Positions 7,315-15,811 of a stretch of DNA of 64,000 bases are shown in pieces (position 1 is the stretch's first letter; every line of letters starts with the position of its first letter). Below the pieces are notes generated by a model. The model was not told where the DNA came from. It ran no database searches and saw only the letters and a list, made by a program, of their open reading frames with translations. The DNA is taken from positions 1-64,000 of the forward strand of contig DATGTW010000070.1 in NCBI GenBank assembly GCA_035301625.1. The letters run 5' to 3'. A program made the translations under genes and the position numbers. The DNA comes from Paenalcaligenes sp035301625 (GTDB lineage Bacteria; Pseudomonadota; Gammaproteobacteria; Burkholderiales; Burkholderiaceae_B).

Positions 7315-9276
7315 TTAGAAGTCTTCATCAGTGTAAATTACCTGTTCCATACCTGGTAGCTCTTCGACACCAATTTGCTCTGCCAATGCAGCCATGAGAG
7401 CTTCCTCTTGGGCTTCTTGCCACAGCTGCTTGACCTGTGTAAACAAGAATCGTTCGTCCAAATCACTAAGCTGCGTTTTCTTTACCTCGTTTATTTTATA
7501 AATGGCATATCCATCGTCCTCAGCAACAGCGGTATATGCAGGCAAAGTATCTGTGGAGGTGGCCAAAATCTGGTCAAGGGCCTCGCGGTCAAGGTTATGA
7601 GGTTGGGTGCGACTAATCATTTCAGCCTCACCGAAATCTAATTCTAACTCTTTACCTTCTCGCAAAGCTGCAATATCTTGATCGACTTGTTCTTTGAGGG
7701 CCTCGAGTGCTTTGTGGTGACGTAGTTCTTCTTGTACAACAACCTTTAAGTCATCAAGCTCAGGGGTGTGTGCAGGAACATACTCAGTTGCGCGTACCGC
7801 CACGAGCAAATCAGGTGCAATTTCTATTACTCCAGCATTTTCCAATGACTTTAAAGACTGGCGGTCAAATAAAGCCCGCCGCACCTGCGAGTCCTCGAGA
7901 AAGCTGGCATCTGATAATTTGTACACCGCGTGTGCATCATCAGCAAAAATAGGAGCATCCAAAGCACCTTCGCGGCCCAATCCAGTTGCTGTTTGTAATT
8001 GCAGATCCAAGGCATCAGCAGCAGGCTCTAATGAATCTGCTTGCTCGTAGATGATTTCAGTCAATTGGGTCGCCATATCAGCAAACTGATCAGCTGCCAG
8101 TTGCTCAACCACCTCGTCCACAATCTTTTCGCGAACCTCTGCAAAGCTTTGAATTTCCTCAGGTTCAGTATCTACAATTTTAAAAATATGGTAACCGTCA
8201 GCGCCCTCAATCACATCAGAAATCTCACCAACCTTGAGGCTGAAAATAGCTTGGTCTAATTCTTGAGGCAAAGTGCCTTGACTAAGCCAACCCAAGTCAC
8301 CACCCTCGCTAGCGCTACCCGTATCCTGGGAATGCTCTTTGGCCAACTCAGCAAAACTCCCGGGCTCTTGCTGTGCTTGAGCTGCGAGCTCTTGGGCCTG
8401 GTCGTGAGCCTGTTCGCGTTGCTGCTCATCTGCCCCTTGGGCTAAAGATACCAGTATGTGGGCAATATGCGCCCGCCCGGTGCTACTAAAACGATCTTTA
8501 TTTTGTTCGTAATAATCCTGTAAATCATCCTCACCAGGGGTTGGTACAGCAGCGCGCGCGGCATCTTCATTGAGTACAACATACTCAACATTGACATAGT
8601 CAGGAACTGCGTAAGAGTCGCGATGGTCTTTATACCAGTCTTGGATTTCGTCTTCGCTGACCTCTTGTTGGCGTAAATCGTCTGTTAACGGCTGTGCACT
8701 TTTTTGTGCAACTCGTCCGTCAATCATAGTGTTGATAATGAGTTCTTGGACAGGTTTGGGCAAATATGCACTATCGAGTATGGGGTCTAACACCCGTGCT
8801 AAAGATAGCTCAGCGCGTTGGCTTTGTTCAAAGCCTTGGGTATCCATCCCAACCATACGCACCACCTGTTCATAACGTTCGGGAGAAAAAACACCGTCCT
8901 CTTGCAATTCAGGCAAAGCAGAAATGTGCTCTCGCAGTGCGTTATCAGAAGCGCTAAAATGCTCTTTCTGAGCCAATTCAACCAATAGTTGACGTTGAAT
9001 CAAACGATTCAATAGCGCCTTTCTCACTTCGGGTTGATCAAATAAAGCGGGGTCAAACTCCTCGCTCTGATTTCTTTGCAAATTTTCAAACTGATTTCTA
9101 AGAACAGCATCAAACTCTTGCTCGCTAATGGTAGTGTCCCCAACCTTGGCAAGATCAGAGTCCTTGGTCACCATATTGGTGTATCCACTAACCCCTAAAA
9201 AAACAAATGAGGGCAACACCAAGATAACGAGCACTGCTAACACTATACGCTGATGCGTACGTATAAAATCAAACAT
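7315..9276 (-). CDS. ppiD: peptidylprolyl isomerase, PpiD/SurA-N type periplasmic chaperone
   Basis: Membrane-anchored periplasmic folding factor of 653 residues that acts on proteins leaving the Sec translocon. One N-terminal helix (about residues 13-30) anchors it in the inner membrane. A SurA-N-like chaperone region follows (AKVGDTTISEQEFDAVLRNQF), then a parvulin domain starting near AHIAHILVSL, with GGDLGWLSQG and GYHIFKI near its end. A long acidic, glutamine-rich C-terminal region completes the PpiD layout. AAAGGA 7 bases before ATG supports the start; a 9-base direct repeat (CCTTTAACA on the plus strand at 9284 and 9296) duplicates that leader. Confidence 0.93.
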   Translation of the reverse strand: MFDFIRTHQRIVLAVLVILVLPSFVFLGVSGYTNMVTKDSDLAKVGDTTISEQEFDAVLRNQFENLQRNQSEEFDPALFDQPEVRKALLNRLIQRQLLVELAQKEHFSASDNALREHISALPELQEDGVFSPERYEQVVRMVGMDTQGFEQSQRAELSLARVLDPILDSAYLPKPVQELIINTMIDGRVAQKSAQPLTDDLRQQEVSEDEIQDWYKDHRDSYAVPDYVNVEYVVLNEDAARAAVPTPGEDDLQDYYEQNKDRFSSTGRAHIAHILVSLAQGADEQQREQAHDQAQELAAQAQQEPGSFAELAKEHSQDTGSASEGGDLGWLSQGTLPQELDQAIFSLKVGEISDVIEGADGYHIFKIVDTEPEEIQSFAEVREKIVDEVVEQLAADQFADMATQLTEIIYEQADSLEPAADALDLQLQTATGLGREGALDAPIFADDAHAVYKLSDASFLEDSQVRRALFDRQSLKSLENAGVIEIAPDLLVAVRATEYVPAHTPELDDLKVVVQEELRHHKALEALKEQVDQDIAALREGKELELDFGEAEMISRTQPHNLDREALDQILATSTDTLPAYTAVAEDDGYAIYKINEVKKTQLSDLDERFLFTQVKQLWQEAQEEALMAALAEQIGVEELPGMEQVIYTDEDF

Positions 9277-9362
9277 GGATCATCCTTTAACAGGACCTTT
9301 AACAAGGATATGCAAAATAATAGTAGGCAAGTTTACCATAACGATGCAATGAGACGGCGCTT

Positions 9363-10136
9363 TTAAAGCATGCCATCAGGGCCAAATCCGTTAGGTTTAT
9401 AGTGCACCTCGTCAGTAATGACTGCGTCTACACCCTGTGCAAATAATCTTTGTATCAGCTGGGCGTCATTAACGGTCCAAACACAAACAAATAGCTCCTC
9501 TAAATGGCAGGCTGAAAGTAATTCTGGGGTCAATAATCGATAATCGATATTCAAACCAATACACTGCAATCTAAGCATTTGCTGTATGAGTGCTGGCCCC
9601 TCTTGTGCGTGTTCGACCAATAACGCACGCGGCAACTCAGGTGCAGCAAGAGCCGCGGCCTCAAGTGCAGACATCGAAAAAGACGACAAAATAGGCGGCA
9701 GGCTAGCGTGGCGCCACAATCTTTGTGCCTGGAGGGCAACCTGATGCCCTGTATGTTTTTCAGAACCCTGGTTGGGCTTGATCTCGATGTTGCTATGCAA
9801 TTGATTAGGAATGCTGAAATTTGCCATCCCACTCAAAGTCAACACGGGTTCTCCAACATAATCCTGACTATGCCACGCACCAAAATCATATTCACTTAAT
9901 TGAGCAAAGCTATAGTCATTAACTAGTCCTGATGCGTTGGAGGTACGGTCGAGGGTATCGTCATGCACCAACACAGGTACATCATCACGGCTCAATTTAA
10001 CGTCATATTCGAACATCTGATAACCGTGGTGAGCCCCATAACGCATGGCTGCTAGCGTGTTCTCAGGCGCATGTAGACCTGCCCCTCGGTGTGCAATCAT
10101 TCTGGGATAAGCCCAGATCCGTTTTTTTGAAATCAC
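9363..10136 (-). CDS. glycerophosphodiester phosphodiesterase (UgpQ-like, cytosolic)
   Basis: Hydrolyses glycerophosphodiesters from phospholipid turnover to glycerol-3-phosphate and an alcohol. The GDPD fold is clear: YPRMIAHRGAG at the N-terminus with the catalytic His-Arg, APENTLAA with the metal-binding Glu, YDVKLSRDDVPVLVHD with metal ligand and second catalytic His, IEIKP further on and VCVWTVND near the end. No signal peptide, so a cytosolic UgpQ-type enzyme. I chose the GTG at 10136 because AAGGGA lies about 6 bases upstream and UgpQ proteins start just before the YPR motif; an in-frame TTG at 10184 would add 16 residues without a ribosome binding site. Confidence 0.9.
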   Translation of the reverse strand: MISKKRIWAYPRMIAHRGAGLHAPENTLAAMRYGAHHGYQMFEYDVKLSRDDVPVLVHDDTLDRTSNASGLVNDYSFAQLSEYDFGAWHSQDYVGEPVLTLSGMANFSIPNQLHSNIEIKPNQGSEKHTGHQVALQAQRLWRHASLPPILSSFSMSALEAAALAAPELPRALLVEHAQEGPALIQQMLRLQCIGLNIDYRLLTPELLSACHLEELFVCVWTVNDAQLIQRLFAQGVDAVITDEVHYKPNGFGPDGML

Positions 10137-10256
10137 CCACTTTCCCTTAAGGACCGTAAAACAAGAACCATCATATAAGTACAAGCTATGCCTGCCAAGC
10201 GCTTTATTATTTAAATCGACAACCTGACGAGGTGTGTCGGGCTTGCTTAATTAGCA

Positions 10257-11000
10257 TCAAAACTGCTCGTTAGCTTGTAAATAACGCCACCTGCCTTCGG
10301 GTAAATCACCCAAACGTACGCGACCGATGCGTACTCTTTTCAACCCCACTACCTGTAGTCCGACAAGTTCGCACATTCGACGAATCTGTCGTTTCTTTCC
10401 CTCACGCAAACGAAAATGGAGCTGATCTTCATTAAGCCAACGCACGTGAGCAGGCTTAAGTGCTTGACCGTCAAGTTTGAGTCCATGATTCAATAAGGAT
10501 AGACCTGTCTTGTCCAAACGTCCTTTAACGCGCACGAGATACTCCTTATCAATCGTCGAATTGGCCCCGATCAAACGACGTGCCAACTGTCCGTCTTGGG
10601 TCAGCACCAAAAGCCCCTGAGAATCAATATCGAGGCGCCCCGCCGGAGCTAATCCGCGCAAATGTTGGCGTTGAAATCGCTGGTGAGCCCCTTGGCGTTG
10701 AGCAGACGGTACAAATTGCCGATTCGGGGTAATTAATACAGAGGCAGGACGATAATTTTTTTCAGCCTGACCCGACACAAAGCCTACAGGCTTATTAATC
10801 AAAATGGTCACTTGCTGCTTGAGCAGCTCTTTGGCTTTGGAATGTAATGTAATCGAAGCGTTTGATTGAGCGCGCTCACCCAAACTTACCGGCTGCCCGT
10901 TAACTTTGACCCATTGGCGTCGAATTAGCTCATCGGCCTCGCGCCTGGAACATAACCCTCGGTCTGCCATTAATTTAGAAACACGAATTAAATCTGTCAT
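10257..11000 (-). CDS. 23S rRNA pseudouridine synthase, RsuA/RluB/E/F family
   Basis: Converts a specific uridine in rRNA to pseudouridine. An S4 RNA-binding domain occupies about residues 5-60 (IRVSKLMADRGLCSRREADE, VKVNGQPV). The catalytic domain begins at INKPVGFVSG and carries GRLDIDSQGLLVLT, which holds the catalytic aspartate, and KEYLVRVKGRL. The KRQIRRMCELVGL helix near the C-terminus is diagnostic of the family. The INKPVG wording is closest to RluF (U2604), but the target cannot be fixed from sequence alone, so no symbol is given. It is divergent from the MFS gene downstream in the window. Confidence 0.9.
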   Translation of the reverse strand: MTDLIRVSKLMADRGLCSRREADELIRRQWVKVNGQPVSLGERAQSNASITLHSKAKELLKQQVTILINKPVGFVSGQAEKNYRPASVLITPNRQFVPSAQRQGAHQRFQRQHLRGLAPAGRLDIDSQGLLVLTQDGQLARRLIGANSTIDKEYLVRVKGRLDKTGLSLLNHGLKLDGQALKPAHVRWLNEDQLHFRLREGKKRQIRRMCELVGLQVVGLKRVRIGRVRLGDLPEGRWRYLQANEQF

Positions 11001-11120
11001 ATATGGCCTTAAAAATCACAGTGTCTCTATACTGTGTACGAAGTAGCTGACAATTATAAGCAGAAATCTATAATAGCTTTTTGTTTTAAGTATTTTACTC
11101 TTTCCAATATAGACCCTATC

Positions 11121-12347
11121 ATGACCCAACCTGCATTGACTGGCGAAGTTCGTCGCAACACCATACTCCTGTCTGGATTACAAGCACTGGGGGGTGCTAA
11201 CCCCGCTGTTGTTGTAGCATTGGGCGGACTCGTTGGCGAGGCCCTGTCACACAACGAAAAAATTGCCACGCTGCCGGTAAGCCTATTTAACATGGGTATG
11301 GCCATTGGGATTTTGCCTGCGGCTTGGATCATGAGGAAGCTGGGCCGTCGGGGTGGCTACTTTATCGGCTCTCTGTTAGGCATTATAGGTGGGCTTACAG
11401 CATTTACCGGCATTGCCAAGGCTTCATTTCTAATTTTTTGTTTTGGTACCGTCATCGCCGGTTTTTATTCATCTTATGTACAAAGCTATCGCTTTGCCGC
11501 TGCAGATAGTGTCAGCGCTGCCTTACGACCACGCGCTATTTCGTGGGTAATGATTGGTGGTCTAGCTGCCGCACTAATAGCCGCCCAAGTCATTTTACAT
11601 ACCGCTGAAATCATACCTGACTTGCCCTTTGCCGGGACTTTCTTTGCCCAAGCTATTTTAGCTGCTTTGGCCTTGCCCCTAGTTTGGCTGTTACGCACAG
11701 ATTCATTACACGTGCAGCCACAACATGAAGAGCATGGCGGGCGACCTTTAGGGACTATTTTACGCAACCCACGCCTAATCATTTCCATCATTGCTGGAAT
11801 GGTAGCCTATAGCCTGATGAGCTTTATGATGACCGCTACTCCACTCGCGATGGTGCATCACGGGCACACAATGCGTGAGTCTACACTCGGTATTCAATGG
11901 CATATCTTGGCGATGTTTGGCCCCAGCTTTTTTACCGGTCATCTAATTCGCCGGTTTGGAAAGATCACTATCACAATCACTGGAATGATTCTATTTGCTG
12001 GTGCCAGTATTAGCGCACTTAGTGGTCTAAGCGTAGCGCATTTCTGGACGAGCTTAATTTTATTGGGGCTGGGCTGGAACTTTGGTTTTATCGGTGCTAC
12101 TACGTTGGTGACTGACTGCTATCACCCCCAAGAGCGCAACAAAGTACAGGCAGTAAATGACTTTTTGGTTTTTGGTAGTGTTGCCGTGTCGTCATTTTCT
12201 TCGGGCCGCTTATTGGCACTACATGGTTGGGATGGCATTAATATTTGGAGCCTACCAGTCATCGGCGTAACTATTTTATTATTGCTGATATTAGGGCTAT
12301 ACGAACGCAATAACCAAAACCATATTATTGCTGCCGAAGGTTCTTAA
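11121..12347 (+). CDS. MFS transporter, YcaD/YfmI-like
   Basis: Inner-membrane major facilitator of about 408 residues with 12 predicted helices. The ATG at 11121 (MTQPALTGEVRRN) is preferred: the upstream in-frame extension lacks hydrophobic or conserved features. A loop MRKLGRRGGYFIG near residue 72 matches the MFS loop 2-3 motif (G-x-x-x-D/K-R-x-G-R-R). Glycine-rich helices and a central charged loop near 210-220 are typical of drug or metabolite exporters in this superfamily. Substrate cannot be inferred. It is divergent from the pseudouridine synthase and convergent with the PII gene. Confidence 0.82.
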   Translation: MTQPALTGEVRRNTILLSGLQALGGANPAVVVALGGLVGEALSHNEKIATLPVSLFNMGMAIGILPAAWIMRKLGRRGGYFIGSLLGIIGGLTAFTGIAKASFLIFCFGTVIAGFYSSYVQSYRFAAADSVSAALRPRAISWVMIGGLAAALIAAQVILHTAEIIPDLPFAGTFFAQAILAALALPLVWLLRTDSLHVQPQHEEHGGRPLGTILRNPRLIISIIAGMVAYSLMSFMMTATPLAMVHHGHTMRESTLGIQWHILAMFGPSFFTGHLIRRFGKITITITGMILFAGASISALSGLSVAHFWTSLILLGLGWNFGFIGATTLVTDCYHPQERNKVQAVNDFLVFGSVAVSSFSSGRLLALHGWDGINIWSLPVIGVTILLLLILGLYERNNQNHIIAAEGS

Positions 12348-12383
12348 TAAAAGCCGAGTATTAATTAAATACTGGCCCAAGCT

Positions 12384-12410
12384 AAAAAGTACTGGCTCAG
12401 GCTAAACCAG
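12384..12410 (-). terminator. possible terminator after the PII gene
   Basis: On the minus strand, a stem CTGG/CCAG extended by wobble pairs (12392-12410, 3-base loop) is followed by TACTTTTT (T5 = A5 at 12384-12388). It lies 12 bases past the PII stop. The segment sits in a 20-bp imperfect tandem repeat (TACTGGCYCARGCTAAA at 12370-12386 and 12390-12406). Stem strength is modest because of GU pairs. Confidence 0.4.
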
Positions 12411-12421
12411 CTATCTATTAC

Positions 12422-12760
12422 TTATAAGGCAGCCTCACCTTCTTCGCCAGTACGAATCCTAATGACTTGTTCAAGAGTAGTAACAAAAATCTTGCCATCG
12501 CCTATTTTGCCGGTACGCGCTGCTTGGACTATTTGTTGCACAACCTGATCAACCCGTTCTTCTTGCACTGCTACTTCTATTTTAATTTTGGGTAAGAAAT
12601 CAACTACGTACTCGGCCCCCCGATATAACTCAGTATGCCCTCTTTGTCGGCCAAAGCCTTTAACCTCGGTAATGGTGATTCCATAAACACCATATTCAGT
12701 CAACGCCTCACGCACCTCATCAAGCTTAAAGGGTTTTATAATCGCAGTAATTAATTTCAT
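12422..12760 (-). CDS. nitrogen regulatory protein P-II (GlnB/GlnK family)
   Basis: Trimeric signalling protein that reads 2-oxoglutarate, ATP/ADP and glutamine status and controls AmtB, GlnE or NtrB. The product from the ATG at 12760 has 112 residues, the normal length. The T-loop region YRGAEYVVDFLPK contains the uridylylated tyrosine of the family, and the B-loop TGKIGDGKIFV and C-terminal IRIRTGEEGEAAL are complete. An upstream ATG at 12802 would add 14 non-conserved residues. No amtB is adjacent and no nearby glnA was seen, so GlnB and GlnK cannot be told apart with confidence. Confidence 0.95.
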   Translation of the reverse strand: MKLITAIIKPFKLDEVREALTEYGVYGITITEVKGFGRQRGHTELYRGAEYVVDFLPKIKIEVAVQEERVDQVVQQIVQAARTGKIGDGKIFVTTLEQVIRIRTGEEGEAAL

Positions 12761-12858
12761 GACAGACCAATTTTGTTTAAATGCTAGCCGATGCAAACAC
12801 ATGAATGAATCAGTGCAATACGATGCGCATTATTATTAATACAACTTGAAAACACCAT

Positions 12859-14136
12859 CTAATCATCGCTGATTGTGCGCAAATGCTCAATACCTTGAGT
12901 GAGATCACGGCCTGAGGGTGATTGATACAACCGCAAAGACATTTCAGGCAAAATAGCTATTAAATGGTCAAATATATCACCTTGAATACGTTCATAATTG
13001 ACCCAGGCTGTGTCATTTGTAAAACAATAAATTTCTACTGGTATCCCTTCGGCGGTTGGCTCCATCATGCGCACCATCATTGTCATATCTTGATGCACCC
13101 CTTGGTTTTGTTCTAAATACAGGGTTGCATACATTCTAAACGTCCCTAAATTTGTTAACCGGCGCTGATTTACCGGGTCCTCGCCCTGTTCGATAAGCTT
13201 TGCATTATCTTCTTGGATTTCTTTCTCTTTTTGTTCTAAGTAGTCGCGCAAGATTTCAAAGCGTTTAAATTGCTCTATTTCATCTCCAGTCAAAAAACGC
13301 GCTGTTGTGGCATCAATGGTTAGACTTCTTTTAATACGCCGTCCCCCCGACTCAAACATTTGCCGCATATTTTTATAGCTTTCAGAAAATAGCTTATAGG
13401 TCGGAATAGTCGTGACCGTTTTGTCCCAATTTTGAACTTTGACAGTATGCAGAGCAATATCAATTACAAAACCATCTGCTTCGGCCTGCGGCATCTGAAT
13501 CCAGTCTCCAATGCGTAACATATCATTCGTGCTCATTTGCGCACTGGCTACCAAGGATAAAAGAGTGTCTTTGAAGACCAGCAAAAGCACGGCAGACAAA
13601 GCTCCCAGCCCAGAGATCATCAGCAAGGGGGATTTTTTAATCATCACGGAAAGCAAAATGATGGCCCCAATAAACCAAAAGCCTATCCGGATAACCTCTA
13701 TGTAGCCCTTTATAGATTTAACCTGAGCACGCGGCGTACGTGCGTAAATCTCGTGACCCACTGTCAATAAAGAGCTTAGGCATAGTAAAAGATAAAAAGT
13801 GGCAATAGCAAAGATTAATCGACTGAGGAATTCACCAAAAGAAGGTCCTAATGGTAGCCAGTCAATCATTGCGGAAAGCAAATATAAAGATAATGCTCGG
13901 GCAAAATAACGCCGCACCCTTGAGGCCTGGATGATATCTAACCAATCTTTTTTACCGATGGTGAGTAAAAAACGCCGCGTGACCACACCCATCACGTATG
14001 AGCTGGCCCAGTTAAAGGCAATAAAGACAGCAACCAGTAGCAAAAGCCCCAAGAAAAACTGCAATAATACCCCGTCTACTGACTGCTGTAGCCAGCTTTT
14101 AACGCTATGATCCCCGAAAAAGAAGCTTGTTTCCAT
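12859..14136 (-). CDS. mechanosensitive ion channel, MscS family (YbdG-like)
   Basis: Inner-membrane channel of 425 residues related to E. coli YbdG/MscM, which opens on osmotic downshock or senses osmotic stress. About five helices precede the MscS pore/beta domain: KSPLLMISGLGALSAVLLLVFKDTLLSLVAS contains the pore-lining helix, then NDMLRIGDWIQMP and the beta-domain TVKVQNWDKTVTTIPTYKL. A soluble alpha-beta domain with an inserted charged segment (about 290-330) follows, as in YbdG. Length and layout match YbdG better than short MscS. It lies alone between the PII gene and argH, divergent from argH. Confidence 0.9.
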   Translation of the reverse strand: METSFFFGDHSVKSWLQQSVDGVLLQFFLGLLLLVAVFIAFNWASSYVMGVVTRRFLLTIGKKDWLDIIQASRVRRYFARALSLYLLSAMIDWLPLGPSFGEFLSRLIFAIATFYLLLCLSSLLTVGHEIYARTPRAQVKSIKGYIEVIRIGFWFIGAIILLSVMIKKSPLLMISGLGALSAVLLLVFKDTLLSLVASAQMSTNDMLRIGDWIQMPQAEADGFVIDIALHTVKVQNWDKTVTTIPTYKLFSESYKNMRQMFESGGRRIKRSLTIDATTARFLTGDEIEQFKRFEILRDYLEQKEKEIQEDNAKLIEQGEDPVNQRRLTNLGTFRMYATLYLEQNQGVHQDMTMMVRMMEPTAEGIPVEIYCFTNDTAWVNYERIQGDIFDHLIAILPEMSLRLYQSPSGRDLTQGIEHLRTISDD

Positions 14137-14249
14137 GGCTTATTGATTTGTCCCTGCAAATTAGAGGCAGATGATGACTAGGCACACAGCCCAAGACTCG
14201 TTAATATAACCCACATAGTTTATTACTTTTTGCCTGCTTTACTTAAAAT

Positions 14250-15683
14250 ATGTCTACAGAAAACACATCGAAACCCACCAGTCAATTTGATAAAAAATCC
14301 CATGCTTGGTCAGCACGCTTTAGCGAGCCTGTATCAGAGCTAGTCAAACGCTATACCGCTTCAGTTGAGTTTGACCAACGCTTGGCCAAATACGATATCG
14401 AAGGCTCTTTAGCTCATGCAAAAATGCTGACTGAAATCGGTATCCTAAGCAATCAAGACTTACAGGATATTATCCATGGTCTTGAAACTATTATTACCGA
14501 AATCCAAGAGGATCGCTTTGAATGGTCCTTGGATCTTGAGGACGTGCACCTAAATGTCGAAAAAAGACTGGTCGATTTGATTGGTGATGCAGGCAAACGC
14601 TTACACACCGGACGCTCGCGTAATGACCAGGTAGCAACAGACATTCGCCTGTGGCTCCGCGACCAAATTGATGTCATTCAAGACTATCTCAAACAGCTGC
14701 AGTTAGGCTTGGCCGAGCTCGCACTCGAGCATTCAGACACCATCATGCCAGGGTTTACTCATTTGCAGGTGGCTCAGCCAGTGACTTTTGGGCATCATCT
14801 GCTGGCTTATGCAGAAATGTTCAAACGCGATACAGAGCGCCTTAATGATTGTCGCCGACGCGTTAACCGCTTGCCCCTCGGGGCGGCGGCTTTAGCCGGT
14901 ACCAGCTTTCCCATAGACCGGGTGATGGTTGCCAAAGAGCTCGGCTTTAGCAGCCTTTGCCTCAATTCTTTAGATGCTGTTTCAGATCGTGATTTCAGCA
15001 TTGAGTTTTGCGCAGCTGCATCACTTATTATGATGCACCTTTCACGCTTGTCCGAAGAGCTCATAATCTGGATGAGCCCTCGATTTGGTTTTATTGATTT
15101 GGCTGATCGTTTTTGCACTGGCAGCTCGATTATGCCTCAAAAGAAAAATCCAGATGTACCTGAGCTAGCACGAGGCAAGACAGGGCGCGTCGTCGGTCAC
15201 CTGGTAGCTTTACTGATGCTAATGAAGGCCCAGCCTCTGGCCTATAACAAAGACAATCAAGAGGACAAAGAAGGGCTTTTTGACGCCGCTGATACTGTAC
15301 GCGATACGCTGCAAATATTTGTTGATATGGTTGCTGGTATCAGTGTCAACAAATCAGCCATGCGCAGCGCAGCCGCAGAGGGTTTTGCCACTGCAACCGA
15401 TCTGGCAGATTATCTGGTCAAACAAGGGGTTCCCTTTAGAGATGCGCATGAAACAGTCGCCAGCGTGGTTAAACACTGTGTTGATGAACAATGTGATATA
15501 GCTGATCTTAGCCTTGAGATATTGCAATCCTATCATTCAGTCATCAAAGAAGATGTTTTTGATGTGCTCACACTCGAGGGCTCTGTTGCTGCACGCAATC
15601 ATATTGGTGGCACCTCCCCCGAACGGGTCCACGAGGCCGCTCAAGCACTCATTAAATCTTTGCAAAAGGATTTGGACAATTAA
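14250..15683 (+). CDS. argH: argininosuccinate lyase
   Basis: Last step of arginine biosynthesis: argininosuccinate to arginine plus fumarate, in the cytosol as a homotetramer. The fumarase/lyase signature GSSIMPQKKNPD is at about residues 291-302 and holds the catalytic serine loop. LHTGRSRNDQVATD (near 117) and GFTHLQVAQPVTFGHH (near 170) are the other two conserved regions, with the active-site histidine in the latter. 477 residues is normal with a short polar N-terminal extension. The gene stands alone and is closed by a strong terminator at 15713-15752. Confidence 0.97.
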   Translation: MSTENTSKPTSQFDKKSHAWSARFSEPVSELVKRYTASVEFDQRLAKYDIEGSLAHAKMLTEIGILSNQDLQDIIHGLETIITEIQEDRFEWSLDLEDVHLNVEKRLVDLIGDAGKRLHTGRSRNDQVATDIRLWLRDQIDVIQDYLKQLQLGLAELALEHSDTIMPGFTHLQVAQPVTFGHHLLAYAEMFKRDTERLNDCRRRVNRLPLGAAALAGTSFPIDRVMVAKELGFSSLCLNSLDAVSDRDFSIEFCAAASLIMMHLSRLSEELIIWMSPRFGFIDLADRFCTGSSIMPQKKNPDVPELARGKTGRVVGHLVALLMLMKAQPLAYNKDNQEDKEGLFDAADTVRDTLQIFVDMVAGISVNKSAMRSAAAEGFATATDLADYLVKQGVPFRDAHETVASVVKHCVDEQCDIADLSLEILQSYHSVIKEDVFDVLTLEGSVAARNHIGGTSPERVHEAAQALIKSLQKDLDN

Positions 15684-15712
15684 TAGACATCCATTGCTAC
15701 AAACGTATTAAT

Positions 15713-15752
15713 AAAACAGCCCCAAAAGTTTTCTTACTTTTGGGGCTGTTTT
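15713..15752 (+). terminator. strong bidirectional terminator after argH
   Basis: Perfect 17-bp stem, 15713-15729 paired with 15736-15752, with a 6-base loop. The stem core is GCCCC/GGGGC flanked by A/T runs, so both strands give a GC-rich hairpin ending in U residues. It starts 30 bases after the argH stop and also lies 60 bases after the rlmD stop on the other strand, so it can serve both converging genes. Confidence 0.92.
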
Positions 15753-15811
15753 AATGAACTTAAGGAACTAAACAGAGTGGTCAACACAACCATGCAATTA
15801 ATGAATTGATT

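Noticed and set aside
9284..9304. 9-base direct repeat CCTTTAACA before ppiD as a regulator site
   Set aside because: Too short and overlapping the ribosome binding site; most simply a small local duplication.
10137..10184. TTG start extending the glycerophosphodiesterase by 16 residues
   Set aside because: No ribosome binding site, no conservation expected there; the GTG at 10136 has AAGGGA at good spacing and fits UgpQ length.
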